Positions 30,346 to 40,010 are shown, numbered from the stretch's first letter. The stretch is DNA of 64,000 nucleotides from Ferribacterium limneticum (GCF_020510585.1 NZ_CP075190.1:3036001-3100000), one strand, 5' to 3'. Notes: generated by a model not told the origin, from the sequence alone. Program-made: numbers and translations.

Positions 30346-33300
30346 GCAAGTCTAGCGTAAACGGGTGCTCGGCGCTGACCTCCGCCGCCTTGACCTGCAT
30401 CTTGCCCGGCGTGTGGCCGAAGCGGAAGAAGCGGGCCAGACGACGGCTTTCGGCCTCGAAGGCATTGACCGGGAAGGTGTCGAAACTGCGCCCGCCCGGA
30501 TGCGCCACGTGGTACTGGCAACCGCCCAGCGACCGCTGCATCCAGGTATCGACTATGTCGAAAACCAGCGGCGCATGGACGCCGATGGTCGGATGCAGGC
30601 AGGACGCCGGCTGCCAGGCACGGTAGCGCACGCCGGCAACGAATTCGCCGTTGATGCCGGTGTTCTGCAGCGGCACCGGAACACCGTTGCAGGTCAGCAC
30701 ATAGCGGTCGGGCGCCATGCCCTTGATCTTGACCTGGACGCGCTCGACCGAGGAATCGACGTAGCGCACCGTGCCGCCACCGCCGCCCTCCTCGCCCATG
30801 ACGTGCCAGGGCTCAAGGGCGTGACGCAGTTCGAATTCCATGCCCTTGACGGCGAAGTCACCGTATTTCGGGAAGCGGAACTCGAAGTGCGGGGCGAACC
30901 ATTCGGCCTTGAACGGATAGCCGGCTTCGGCCATTTCCTGCATGACGTCCTTGAAGTCCTGGTCTGCGTAAAAGGGCAGCATGAAGCGGTCGTGCAGCTC
31001 GGTGCCCCAACGGGCCAGGCGGGCCGGCTCGTAGGGCGTCTCCCAGAAGCGGGCGATCATGGCGCGGAGCAGCAACTGCTGGGCCAGCGACATGCGGGCG
31101 TGCGGCGGCATTTCGAAGGCGCGCAATTCAAGCAGGCCAAGGCGACCGGTCGGGCCGTCCGGCGAGTAGAGCTTGTCGATACAGAACTCGGAACGGTGCG
31201 TGTTGCCGGTGACGTCGGTGAGCAGGTTGCGCAGGATGCGGTCGATCAGCCACGGCGGCACGACGCCGCCCGGCTGAGGAATCTGCTTGAAGGCGATTTC
31301 GAGCTCGTAGAGGCTGTCGTTACGCGCTTCGTCGACGCGCGGCGCCTGACTGGTCGGGCCGATGAACAGGCCGGAGAACAGGTAGGACAGGCTCGGATGG
31401 TTGTGCCAGTAGGCGACCAGGCTCTTGAGCAGGTCCGGCCGACGGAGGAAGGGTGAATCGTTCGGCGTCGCGCCGCCGAGGACGAAGTGGTTGCCGCCGC
31501 CGGTACCGGTGTGGCGACCATCGACCATGAACTTTTCGGTGGTCAGGCGCGAGTAGTAGGCCGACTCGTAGAGGTGGGTGGTCTGATCAACCAACTGATC
31601 CCAACTGCGGGCCGGGTGGATGTTGACCTCGATGACGCCGGGGTCGGGCGTGACGCGGAAATGCGTCAGGCGCGGATCGGACGGCGGCTCGTAGCCTTCC
31701 ATGATCACCGGCAGCGACATCTCTTCGGCCGTCGCTTCAACCGCAGCGACGATTTCGAGATAGTCGTCGAGCTTTTCGGTCGGCGGCATGAAGACGTAGA
31801 GACGACCGTCGCGCGGCTCGGCACACATGGCCAGGCGGGTGATCCAGCCGGCCGATTCCTTGAAGCGCGGCATCGTTTCGGTCGGTTTTTCCCACGGCCG
31901 GACCTTGCCGTCGCCGGTCGCCGAGGCAGCGGCCCCGGCGGCTCCGGCGGTACCGGCACCGGTGCTGCCATGGCGGCTCTGCATCTGCGGCTCGCGGGCA
32001 CCGGTTTCACCGCTCACGCGGTTACGCAGGGCGGCGTAGCTGGCCAGCGGATCGGTCGCCGTTTCGGCATCGGGGACATTGACGTAGGGGTAGTCGCTGG
32101 TCGCCGTCCAGGGCTGCGAGTCGTAGGGCAGGCGGTAGCCCATGGCCGAATCGCCGGGGAACAGGTAGCAGCGTTCGGCACGCAGGAACCACGGGCCGGT
32201 CTGCCACTGGTTCCAGACATTCTTCATGATCGGCAGGACGTGGCCGACGGTGTAGGTCATGCCCTGCGTGAACACCTTCATCAGGCGCTCGCGCTCCATG
32301 GCGTCATCGACGCGGGAGTCGAAGGGATCGACGTTACCCGGCAGGCGGCGCTCGCGCCACATGTAGTAATAGACGTCCTCGAAAGCCGGGAAGACGTAGT
32401 CCGAGGTCATGCCGAGGCGTTCGGCGACGCGCTTGAGGAAGCGCTGGGCGTGTTCGGCCGTGGCGCCGTAATTGACGCTTTCGTTGGCATACAGCTCGGG
32501 GGCATTCCAGATCGGCTCGCCGTCCTTGCGCCAGAAGCAGTTCAGGCTCCAGCGCGGGAGTTGTTCGCCGGGATACCACTTGCCCTGGCCGAAGTGCATG
32601 AGGCCGTTCGGGGCGTATTTGCTGCGCAGGCGATGGAAGATGTCGGCGGCGAAAATGCGCTTTGTCGGGCCGAGAGCGGCGGTGTTCCATTCGGCGCCAT
32701 CCGGGTCGTCGACCGCGACGAAAGTCGGCTCGCCGCCCTGGGTCAGGCGCACGTCGAGCTTGCCCAGCGTATCGTCGATCTGGTGGCCGAGGCTCTCGAT
32801 CTCGACCCATTGCTCATCCGTGTAGGGCTTGGTGACGCGCGGCGCTTCCCAGATGCGGGTGACCTGCATGTGGTGTGAGAACTCGGTTTCGCACTCGTCG
32901 AGGCCGCCGGTGACCGGCGCGGCGGAACCGGGTTCCGGGGTGCAGGCGAGCGGAATGTGGCCTTCGCCGGCGAACAGGCCGGAGGTCGGGTCGAGACCGA
33001 TCCAGCCGGCGCCCGGCAGATAGACTTCGGCCCAGGCGTGCAGGTCGGTGAAGTCGGCTTCGGGGCCGGACGGGCCGTCGAGCGACTTGACGTCGGCGGT
33101 GAGCTGGATCAGGTAACCGGAAACGAAACGGGCGGCGAGGCCGAGGTGGCGCAGGATCTGGACGAGCAGCCAGGCCGAGTCGCGGCAGGAGCCGGAACGC
33201 AGGGTCAGCGTTTCTTCCGGCGTCTGGACACCCGGTTCCATGCGAATGGTGTAGCTGATGGCTTTTTGCAGGTTGGCGTTGAGGGCAACGAGGAAATCGA

Positions 33301-33724
33301 CGCTGCGCAGCGGTTCGCGCGAAATGCCGTCCATGTACTTCTTGAGTTCGGGCGTTTCCGGCAGCTTGTGCAGGTAGGGGGTCAGTTCATGGCGTTCCCA
33401 GGCCTCGTAGGCGAAGGGGATCTTCTCGGCATGGTCTTCAAGGAAGAAGTCGAAGGGGTTGATGACCGACATCTCGGCCACCATGTCGACCTCGATGCTG
33501 AATTCGCGGGTCTTTTCCGGGAAAACCAGGCGGGCCAGATAGTTGCCCTGCGGATCCTGCTGCCAGTTCACGAAATGCTTGTCCGGACCGATCTTCAGCG
33601 AGTAGGACAGGATGCGGGTCCGCGAATGCGGACAGGGGCGCAGGCGAACGACCTGCGGCCCGAGATTGATCAGGCGATCGTAGTTATAACGAGTGACGTG
33701 ATTCAGCGCGACATGGATCGACAC
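30335..33724 (-). CDS. Transglutaminase-DUF2126 fusion protein
   Basis: An 1129-residue soluble protein. Residues 1-270 form a transglutaminase-like domain with Cys180 in RSGSCRDSAW, His229 in LHAWAEVYLP and Asp245 in GLDPTSG. The remaining 850 residues match the DUF2126 family, a domain found with these loci and possibly ligase-like (for example RLTQGGEPTFVAVDD, KWYPGEQLPRW, VEVNIHPARSWDQL and TGGGNHFVLGGA). A short Gly/Ala-rich linker lies near residue 580. It is the first gene of the ATP-grasp operon, 65 nt upstream of the ATP-grasp/alpha-E fusion. Its function is inferred from neighbours. Confidence 0.9.
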   Translation of the reverse strand: MSIHVALNHVTRYNYDRLINLGPQVVRLRPCPHSRTRILSYSLKIGPDKHFVNWQQDPQGNYLARLVFPEKTREFSIEVDMVAEMSVINPFDFFLEDHAEKIPFAYEAWERHELTPYLHKLPETPELKKYMDGISREPLRSVDFLVALNANLQKAISYTIRMEPGVQTPEETLTLRSGSCRDSAWLLVQILRHLGLAARFVSGYLIQLTADVKSLDGPSGPEADFTDLHAWAEVYLPGAGWIGLDPTSGLFAGEGHIPLACTPEPGSAAPVTGGLDECETEFSHHMQVTRIWEAPRVTKPYTDEQWVEIESLGHQIDDTLGKLDVRLTQGGEPTFVAVDDPDGAEWNTAALGPTKRIFAADIFHRLRSKYAPNGLMHFGQGKWYPGEQLPRWSLNCFWRKDGEPIWNAPELYANESVNYGATAEHAQRFLKRVAERLGMTSDYVFPAFEDVYYYMWRERRLPGNVDPFDSRVDDAMERERLMKVFTQGMTYTVGHVLPIMKNVWNQWQTGPWFLRAERCYLFPGDSAMGYRLPYDSQPWTATSDYPYVNVPDAETATDPLASYAALRNRVSGETGAREPQMQSRHGSTGAGTAGAAGAAASATGDGKVRPWEKPTETMPRFKESAGWITRLAMCAEPRDGRLYVFMPPTEKLDDYLEIVAAVEATAEEMSLPVIMEGYEPPSDPRLTHFRVTPDPGVIEVNIHPARSWDQLVDQTTHLYESAYYSRLTTEKFMVDGRHTGTGGGNHFVLGGATPNDSPFLRRPDLLKSLVAYWHNHPSLSYLFSGLFIGPTSQAPRVDEARNDSLYELEIAFKQIPQPGGVVPPWLIDRILRNLLTDVTGNTHRSEFCIDKLYSPDGPTGRLGLLELRAFEMPPHARMSLAQQLLLRAMIARFWETPYEPARLARWGTELHDRFMLPFYADQDFKDVMQEMAEAGYPFKAEWFAPHFEFRFPKYGDFAVKGMEFELRHALEPWHVMGEEGGGGGTVRYVDSSVERVQVKIKGMAPDRYVLTCNGVPVPLQNTGINGEFVAGVRYRAWQPASCLHPTIGVHAPLVFDIVDTWMQRSLGGCQYHVAHPGGRSFDTFPVNAFEAESRRLARFFRFGHTPGKMQVKAAEVSAEHPFTLDLRRF

Positions 33725-33893
33725 GAGCTTGCTCCAGACAGAATGATTGAAGGCTTAAAAGCAAGACGCGAACCACCTTGCAAGCCATTGTTTTTTAAAA
33801 AAACCAAATCTTCACACGCACCCGATGAAAGCCTGATGACAGGACGGGCGCACCAAAAACGTGCAGCGCCGCCCAGCGCTACGTGAAAAAAAT

Positions 33894-34316
33894 TTACGGA
33901 AGTCTGACGAATCCTGCGGCGTCAAGTTCAACGAAGGGGTTGAAGCAGACTTCCCAGAGAAAGCCGTCCGGATCGGCAAAATATCCGCGAAAGCCGCCCC
34001 AGAAGACCTTGTCGGCGGGGCGAACGAGCGTCGCGCCGATGGCAACTGCCTCCTCCAGCGTAGCGATCACCGCCGCCTCGGACGGCACGTTGTGGGCCAG
34101 CGTAAATCCGGGAAAACCGCTGCCGGCTGACGCTACGGCCGCATCCTCGGCCAGCGCCTCGCGCTGGAACAGGGCAAAGGCCACCGAACCAGCCTGAAAG
34201 AAGGCAATTCCTTCCTGGCTGGCCGACGACTCCTGCCAGCCCAGCGCCTTGTAGAAAGCCCGGCTGCGGGCCAGATCGGACACGCCGAGGGTGATGAAGC
34301 TGATGGTCTGATTCAT
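33894..34316 (-). CDS. VOC (glyoxalase-fold) family protein
   Basis: A 140-residue protein of the vicinal oxygen chelate superfamily, built of two beta-alpha-beta-beta-beta units (TISFITLGVSDLARSRAFYKALGW, then FTLAHNVPSEAAV with a terminal DPDGFLWEVCFNPF). Metal-ligand positions are not all obvious, so the catalytic role is unclear. The start ATG at 34316 (MNQTISFITL) follows family alignment; the open frame runs to 34376, into a copy of the dispersed repeat. It is monocistronic. Confidence 0.82.
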   Translation of the reverse strand: MNQTISFITLGVSDLARSRAFYKALGWQESSASQEGIAFFQAGSVAFALFQREALAEDAAVASAGSGFPGFTLAHNVPSEAAVIATLEEAVAIGATLVRPADKVFWGGFRGYFADPDGFLWEVCFNPFVELDAAGFVRLP

Positions 34317-34360
34317 GATTTCCGGCACCGGGTTGCAAACGACAATTTTATGCGTATCGA

Positions 34361-34395
34361 TTTCAGAATTGGCCAAATTTTCCGGTTGACCGTGG
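34361..34395 (-). repeat. Dispersed 37-bp element, copy 6 (intergenic)
   Basis: Minus strand reads CCACGGTCAACCGGAAAATT then TGGCCAATTCTGAAA. One of the best-conserved copies, in the gap between the VOC gene and the PAS kinase gene. Confidence 0.9.
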
Positions 34396-34455
34396 AAGTT
34401 TACCCAGGCTCGTTGCTACACCCGACAATCACCGCAATTAAGGGCGCCAGGCTGC

Positions 34456-36162
34456 TCACTGTCCGCCGTTTTCCCCACCTGACTTCCCGCCTGCCTCCGC
34501 AGCCGAATAATCGACCTGGCGTGGCAGGATGACGGTGAATCGCGAGCCCTTGCCCACTTCGCTGCTCACTTCGATGCGGCCATGATGTTTCTTGACGATG
34601 CCGTAGGACAACGAAAGGCCCAGCCCGGTGCCTTTGCCGACTGGTTTTGTCGTGAAGAAGGGCTCGAAAATGCGGCCGAGGTTTTCCGGCGGAATGCCCC
34701 GCCCGGTGTCTTCAATTTCAACGCGGACTTCAGCCTCGGTGCTGGTTGTCCGAATGCTGATCTGCCCCCGCTCTTCGATGGCATGCGAGGCATTGACGAG
34801 AAGATTCATGAAGACCTGGTTGAGCTGTGACGGCGCACACATGATTTCGGGAATGGCGGCGTATTCCTTGACGACCTTGGCCTTGTACTTGAGTTCGTTC
34901 CAGACCACGTTGAGGGTGCTGTCGAGCCCCATTTCGAGGTTGGCCATGACGAATTCGGAACTGCCGACATGGGAGAAATTCTTGAGGTCGCGGACGATGT
35001 CCTGAACGCGCTGGACACCATCGTTGGTTTCGGCCAGCAGGATGTCGAGATCCTGTTGCAGGTAGTCGAGTTCGAGATCCTTCTTCAGCTGGCTGACACT
35101 GGCCAGGGAAACTTCGCCGAGTTCGTGCTCGATTTCAGCGTAGGCCTTGAGCACCTTGCCGAGGTCCGCGATATAGCGTTGCAGCGTGCCGAGGTTGGAT
35201 TTGACGAAGCCGACCGGGTTGTTGATTTCGTGCGCCACGCCAGCCGCCAGTTGGCCGATGGAGGCCATTTTTTCGGACTGGATCAACTGGCTCTGCGCTT
35301 CCTCCAGGCGGGCAATCAGCACCGCCTGCTGCTCGCGCTCGGCCCTCAATTTACTGTTGGCCGACTGCAGTTCGCCGGTTCGCTCCTCGACACGCAGTTC
35401 AAGTTTGTCCAGGGATTCGCGCAGCGCATCCTCGGCGGCGACCCGGCGGGTCACGTCGGCAAAGCTGAAAACGCGGCCGACGATGTGTTCGCCAAGATAT
35501 TGCGGCCGCGACTTGCATTCGAATACCCGCCCATCAGCCAGGTTGAAATGCTCGTCGCTCTCCTCGCTGTCCATGATGGCGCTCAGCCTTTCCCGGCAGG
35601 CGGCCTCTTCCTTGACACGGCTCGAGACATGGGCAATGACGTCGTCGTCCTTGTGCTGTTCGAGCAACGTGTCGGGAATCGCCCACATCGCCGAGAACAT
35701 CCGGTTCATGCTGACAATCCGGCCGTGCCAGTCGATCGCCAGAATCCCGTTGCCGGTGGCTTCGAGGGTCGCCCGCAGGCGTGACAGCGTCTGCTCGAGC
35801 TGCTCTTCGGTCCGGCGTTCCTGGCGGATATCGCGGGCCTGAACGAGCAGATAGGTTTTCTCTTCATGCTCAATCAGCGAGATCGATTTCGACACCTCGA
35901 TGAGCTCGCCATCGGCCCCGCAATAAAGCCCTTCCTGCCATTCGATTTCGGTAAAGACGCCGGCCGCGACCTCTTCCCAGTAAAAGACATCCGGCAGCGA
36001 GCTTTCGATATCGATGATCTTGCGTTCAAGCAGTTCTTCCACCGTGTAACCAAGCACCTGTCCGGCCTGGCGATTGGCCTGGACGATCTGCAAGCCATCG
36101 GTATCGACCAGGAGAATCATGCTGGCACTGTGATCGAGCATCTTTTGCTCGAGAGATGTCAT
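34456..36162 (-). CDS. PAS-PAS sensor histidine kinase
   Basis: Soluble kinase of 568 residues. Two PAS domains (about 5-115 and 125-245), a coiled coil (LRVEERTGELQSANSKLRAERE), then HisKA with the H box GVAHEINNPVGFVKSN near residue 310 and a HATPase with N box NLLVNASHAIEE, DTGRGIPPENLGRIF and GKGTGLGLSL. No membrane segment, receiver or HPt domain. The start overlaps the stop of the HD-GYP gene upstream by 4 nt, so kinase and c-di-GMP enzyme are made together, although the latter lacks a receiver domain. Its partner regulator is not in sight. Confidence 0.92.
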   Translation of the reverse strand: MTSLEQKMLDHSASMILLVDTDGLQIVQANRQAGQVLGYTVEELLERKIIDIESSLPDVFYWEEVAAGVFTEIEWQEGLYCGADGELIEVSKSISLIEHEEKTYLLVQARDIRQERRTEEQLEQTLSRLRATLEATGNGILAIDWHGRIVSMNRMFSAMWAIPDTLLEQHKDDDVIAHVSSRVKEEAACRERLSAIMDSEESDEHFNLADGRVFECKSRPQYLGEHIVGRVFSFADVTRRVAAEDALRESLDKLELRVEERTGELQSANSKLRAEREQQAVLIARLEEAQSQLIQSEKMASIGQLAAGVAHEINNPVGFVKSNLGTLQRYIADLGKVLKAYAEIEHELGEVSLASVSQLKKDLELDYLQQDLDILLAETNDGVQRVQDIVRDLKNFSHVGSSEFVMANLEMGLDSTLNVVWNELKYKAKVVKEYAAIPEIMCAPSQLNQVFMNLLVNASHAIEERGQISIRTTSTEAEVRVEIEDTGRGIPPENLGRIFEPFFTTKPVGKGTGLGLSLSYGIVKKHHGRIEVSSEVGKGSRFTVILPRQVDYSAAEAGGKSGGENGGQ

Positions 36163-37433
36163 TTCTTGGTCCCCTCCTGCCCCTGGCAGGCGTCGAAGTA
36201 GTAGCTGACCCGCTTGCGGGGACTCAGGTAGTTGTAAACGTGGCGCGGCACCAGGGCCGGCTTGATCGCCTTGGCGATATTGAGGTCGGACTCGAGCGAC
36301 AGGTCGATCAGGATCGCCTCATCCCGGGGAACCGATTCGTCATACACCACGAGAATCGGCTTCATCGGCTGGCCGGTGTTGACTGTCGCCACCATGGCCA
36401 TGGCGCCATTTGACAACTGGACCACGGTCCCCGGCGGATAGACGCCAAGCCGGCGAATGAGCAGTTGCAACAACCGCGGGTCGAATTTGCCGCGCAACTT
36501 GGCAAACATCAGCGACAAGGCTTCATGCGGCATCAGCGCGTTGGCGATATTGACCGGGTTGCACAGCTCGTCGTAGTAGTTGGCCAGCCCGACAATGCGC
36601 GCCAGCAGGTTGATGCTCTCGCCCTTGAGGCGCTGCGGATAGCCCGAGCCGTCGAACATTTCGTGATGCTGGTGGATGACGGCGAGCACGGGTGGCGGGA
36701 AACCCAGGCGCTTGCCAAGGGTTACGCCGTAGTCGCAATGCTGCTCGTAGAGATGCAGCTCGGCCTGCGTCAAGGGCTCGACCTTGAGCAGGATGCGGCT
36801 GGGAATTTCGGCCCGCCCGATGTCGTGGAACAAGGCGCCCATGCCGAGCGCTGTGACCGCCTCCTGCGGCACGCCGAGGTCGCGGGCGAGCATCAGCGAG
36901 AGCATGGTGACGTTGAGCGAGTGAAAATACAGTTCCTCGCCGCCGGCCATGTCGCCCATGACGTGAATGGCCAGTTCCGGCGCGCTGAGGATCGATTCCG
37001 AAATCTGATTGACCAGCAGAGTGGCCGACTTCACGGTCTCAGCCGGCTTGGTCAGGATATTTTTTTCGACCTCGCGGATGGTGCTGGCGGTGACGATGAA
37101 GGCATTTTCGATACGCGCCGCCGATGCGCGCTGCACACGAATACGCTCGATCATCGCCTTCTTGGCGGCCAGCGCCTTGGCGATGACCGGGCTGACCTCG
37201 TCCCTGGCCGACTGCTCGGCGGGCGCCGCCGTTTCGTCCGGATGTTCCCGGTCGCTCAGGTCCAGGCTGTAGCGCACGCGCTTGAGCCCGAGCCCGCGAA
37301 TGGTCCGGATTTGCTCCTCGGTCTTGATCTTGAAGTGGCTGAGGGCAAACGGATGCTCGAACCAGCGCAGATCGAGATAGACGTACAGTCCTATCCGGAG
37401 TTCGCTGACATCAATGGTGGGATCGCTGTTCAC
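36159..37433 (-). CDS. HD-GYP protein with N-terminal DUF3391 domain
   Basis: Predicted c-di-GMP phosphodiesterase of 424 residues. The N-terminal part (VSELRIGLYVYLDLRWFEHPF) matches DUF3391, which often precedes HD-GYP. The HD-GYP domain holds His203-Asp204 in ALFHDIGRAEIPSR and GYP at 264-266 in HHEMFDGSGYPQRLKG. A C-terminal beta-rich extension of about 100 residues follows (PPGTVVQLSNGAMAMV). Translation appears to start at GTG 37433. It overlaps the PAS kinase gene by 4 nt and has a divergent repeat copy upstream. Confidence 0.9.
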   Translation of the reverse strand: MNSDPTIDVSELRIGLYVYLDLRWFEHPFALSHFKIKTEEQIRTIRGLGLKRVRYSLDLSDREHPDETAAPAEQSARDEVSPVIAKALAAKKAMIERIRVQRASAARIENAFIVTASTIREVEKNILTKPAETVKSATLLVNQISESILSAPELAIHVMGDMAGGEELYFHSLNVTMLSLMLARDLGVPQEAVTALGMGALFHDIGRAEIPSRILLKVEPLTQAELHLYEQHCDYGVTLGKRLGFPPPVLAVIHQHHEMFDGSGYPQRLKGESINLLARIVGLANYYDELCNPVNIANALMPHEALSLMFAKLRGKFDPRLLQLLIRRLGVYPPGTVVQLSNGAMAMVATVNTGQPMKPILVVYDESVPRDEAILIDLSLESDLNIAKAIKPALVPRHVYNYLSPRKRVSYYFDACQGQEGTKK

Positions 37434-37550
37434 GACTTTCGACAGTGGAGAAAACGGCAGTTGGCAGACGGGCAGGGAATTACATTCCGCATTCTATCCC
37501 TCTCGGGCGCCGGGCCGGCAACCCCGCGCCCGCCTCGTTGGCGCTACGTT

Positions 37551-37615
37551 CCCACGGTCAACCGGGTTTACTACGTGAAACGTAAAAAACGGCCAAATTT
37601 GAAAGCGCCGGCAGG
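37551..37615 (+). repeat. Dispersed 37-bp element, copy 7 (interrupted)
   Basis: CCCACGGTCAACCGGG, then about 20 extra bases (TTTACTACGTGAAACGTAA), then AAAACGGCCAAATTTGAAAG. Both halves of the element are present but are held apart by the extra segment, itself an imperfect palindrome. Confidence 0.75.
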
Positions 37616-37627
37616 ACTTGGCAGGAA

Positions 37628-38299
37628 TCAGCGCAGACCACCATAGTCGTCGGCCAACTGGTCGTAATGGGCGTGCGCCTCGGTTTCCTTGAGCGCGGCA
37701 GCGTACCATTCGAGCATTGCCGGATGGGCCAGCATGGCGTCCCGGTAGGCGGCAGCGACCGGCGGCAGCGGCACGTTGTAAACGTTGAAGCGGCAGACGA
37801 TGGGCGCGAACATCGCGTCGGCCACCGAAAATTCACCGAACAGCCACGGGCCGTTGCCGGTGGCGAACTGGCTGCGCGCCTCGCTCCAGATTTCGATGAC
37901 GCGATCGATGTCGCGCTGGACCTCCGGCGTCGCCGGCCTGCCCTTGAGCTTCAACTTGAGGTTCATCGGCATGGCGGTGCGCAGTTTGGCGAAGCCGGCA
38001 TGCATTTCGGCCGAGACGCTGCGCGCCCTGGCCCGTGCCCGGGCGTCGGCCGGCCACATTTGGGCATAGCGTTCGGCCAGGGTTTCGGCAATGGCGATGC
38101 TTTCCCAGACCTGGAAACCGTCTTCATGCAGGCAGGGCACGCGGGCGTTGCCGGACAGCGGCTTGAGCGCCGCGTTGTAGTCGCGCCCGGCGACCGACAC
38201 CATGTGCTCGGTGAAGGGAATGGCGAAATGCTTCATCAACAGCCACGGCCGCAAGGACCACGACGAGTAGTTTTTGTTGCCGATGTAGAGATCGAACAT
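37628..38299 (-). CDS. Glutathione S-transferase family protein
   Basis: A 223-residue protein with the GST layout: thioredoxin-like N-terminal domain (MFDLYIGNKNYSSWSLRPWLLM, with SSW as the likely catalytic serine region) and the ligand loop NARVPCLHEDGFQVWESIAIAETL. An all-helical C-terminal domain follows, with the N-capping box FSVADAMFAPIV. The start ATG at 38299 fits the family; the open frame runs further to 38332. Monocistronic and flanked by repeat copies on both sides (37551 and 38395). Substrate unknown. Confidence 0.9.
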   Translation of the reverse strand: MFDLYIGNKNYSSWSLRPWLLMKHFAIPFTEHMVSVAGRDYNAALKPLSGNARVPCLHEDGFQVWESIAIAETLAERYAQMWPADARARARARSVSAEMHAGFAKLRTAMPMNLKLKLKGRPATPEVQRDIDRVIEIWSEARSQFATGNGPWLFGEFSVADAMFAPIVCRFNVYNVPLPPVAAAYRDAMLAHPAMLEWYAAALKETEAHAHYDQLADDYGGLR

Positions 38300-38394
38300 G
38301 GCGCGCTCCTGGGTTGGTTGAATTCGCCGCACAGCCTTCCCGGCAAAATTTGGCGGCGTCGGAACAACTGGCGAACTGCAATCTTAAACGTCGC

Positions 38395-38431
38395 CATTTC
38401 AAAATTGGCCAACTATTCCGGTTGACCGTGG
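38395..38431 (-). repeat. Dispersed 37-bp element, copy 8 (intergenic)
   Basis: Minus strand reads GCCACGGTCAACCGGAATA then GTTGGCCAATTTTGAAATGG. Near-consensus copy in the divergent promoter region between the GST and the PAS kinase gene at 38559. Confidence 0.9.
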
Positions 38432-38558
38432 CAGGCTGTTTCGGTGCCGACCGAGCATCCGGCTTGCCGCCGCATCGCTCAACCCTTTCAACTGCTCTGC
38501 GGTATTCTTCCAACCATGCTGCAGCGAGCTTATTTGACAATGGAACGAAGGTTCGGCC

Positions 38559-40010
38559 ATGGAAAGCATTGAGGCGAAGGAAGCGTTGAACGGACCATTG
38601 GCTGAAAGTCAGCCTCGGCTGAAAACCATCCTTGACCACATCCCGTCCCTGATTGCCTATTGGGATCGCAATCTGAGGAATCGCTTCGCCAACCAGGCCT
38701 ATCAAGCGTGGCTCGGCGTCGATCCCGAATCAATGCCGGGAAAACACCTGCGGGAAGTGATTGGCGAAGAGCGTTACGGTCTCAATCTCCCATACATTGA
38801 GGGCGCCCTGCGCGGCGAAAAGCAGACTTTCGAACGGAGCATTCCATCACCGGATGGAAGCCATGTCCGCCATTCGCTGGCGGAATACATTCCGGACATC
38901 GTCGACGGCAAGGTTCAGGGCTTTTATGTCGTCGTCTCCGACATCACGCCGATCAAGAAGGCCGAACTGGCGCAACGGGCCAGCGAGGAGCGCTATCGCC
39001 AGGTCGTCGAAGACCAGACGGAATTGATCGGGCGCTATCGGCCCGACGGCACCATGATTTTCGTCAACGAAGTCTATTGCCGCTTTTTCGGCAAGACCGG
39101 GACCGAACTGATCGGTCGGACGTGGCATCCCGTGGCCCACGAGGATGACGTTCCCATGATCGAAAACAAGCTGTCCTTGCTTTCCCCGGACAACCCCGTC
39201 GCCATCATCGAAAACAGGGTCTATGCGGCCGATGGCTGCGAACACTGGATGCAGTTCGTGAATCGCGCCCTTTATGACGACGATGGCAATCTTCAGGAAA
39301 TCCAGTCGGTCGGCCGCGACATCTCGGCCCGCAAGCAGGCCGAACAAGAACTCGCCGCCTCCCGAGCCCAGTTGCACGCCCTGCTCGCCGCGAATGACCG
39401 GGTACGGGAAGAACAGCGAAAGGAATTCGCCCGGGAAATCCACGACGAACTGGGCGCCCTGCTCACGGCCATCGGCTTCAGTGTCGATGCACTCCATCGC
39501 CAGCTTGGCGACGCCCCGCAACTCGCTGACGAAATCGCCCGGATCAAGTCGCTTGCCTCACAAGCCAGCCTGGCCGCCCGCAATATCTGCGATCGTCTTC
39601 GGCCACCGGCCCTGGACGACCTCGGCCTGATCCCGACCTGTCGCTGGTATTTGCAGGACTGGTCGGCGCTGGTCGGCATTCCGGCCCGGGGACGTTTTGG
39701 CCCGCTGCGCAGCGAACCTTCGGATCAACTCCGCACCGACCTGTTCCGGATTTTCCAGGAATTACTGACCAACGTCGCCAAGCATTCCGGCGCCACTTTC
39801 GTCCGCGCCAGCATCTCCAGCACCGATCATGCGCTGCGCTTGCGGGTCGTCGACAACGGCAACGGTTTCGATACCAGGCGCGCAAGCCGCGGCTACGGCC
39901 TGCCCGGCATCCGGGAGCGAATGGCGCGACATGGCGGCGAATTCGACATCACCTCAGTGCCCGGGGCCAGCACGGCAACCGTCACCGTTCCTCTGGACGG
40001 TACGCCATGA
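38559..40010 (+). CDS. PAS-PAS histidine kinase, NarL-partner (HisKA_3) type
   Basis: Soluble 483-residue kinase. PAS 1 (about 18-135, with HLREVIGE and YIPDI) and PAS 2 (about 142-262), followed by a HisKA_3 dimerisation domain with His in FAREIHDELGALLTAIG near residue 298 and a HATPase (ELLTNVAKHSGATF, GYGLPGIRERM). The H-box type predicts a LuxR-family partner, and the following gene, overlapping by 4 nt, is one. PAS 1 closely resembles the last PAS of the hybrid kinase at 40831-45159, suggesting shared signals. No membrane segment. Confidence 0.93.
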   Translation: MESIEAKEALNGPLAESQPRLKTILDHIPSLIAYWDRNLRNRFANQAYQAWLGVDPESMPGKHLREVIGEERYGLNLPYIEGALRGEKQTFERSIPSPDGSHVRHSLAEYIPDIVDGKVQGFYVVVSDITPIKKAELAQRASEERYRQVVEDQTELIGRYRPDGTMIFVNEVYCRFFGKTGTELIGRTWHPVAHEDDVPMIENKLSLLSPDNPVAIIENRVYAADGCEHWMQFVNRALYDDDGNLQEIQSVGRDISARKQAEQELAASRAQLHALLAANDRVREEQRKEFAREIHDELGALLTAIGFSVDALHRQLGDAPQLADEIARIKSLASQASLAARNICDRLRPPALDDLGLIPTCRWYLQDWSALVGIPARGRFGPLRSEPSDQLRTDLFRIFQELLTNVAKHSGATFVRASISSTDHALRLRVVDNGNGFDTRRASRGYGLPGIRERMARHGGEFDITSVPGASTATVTVPLDGTP

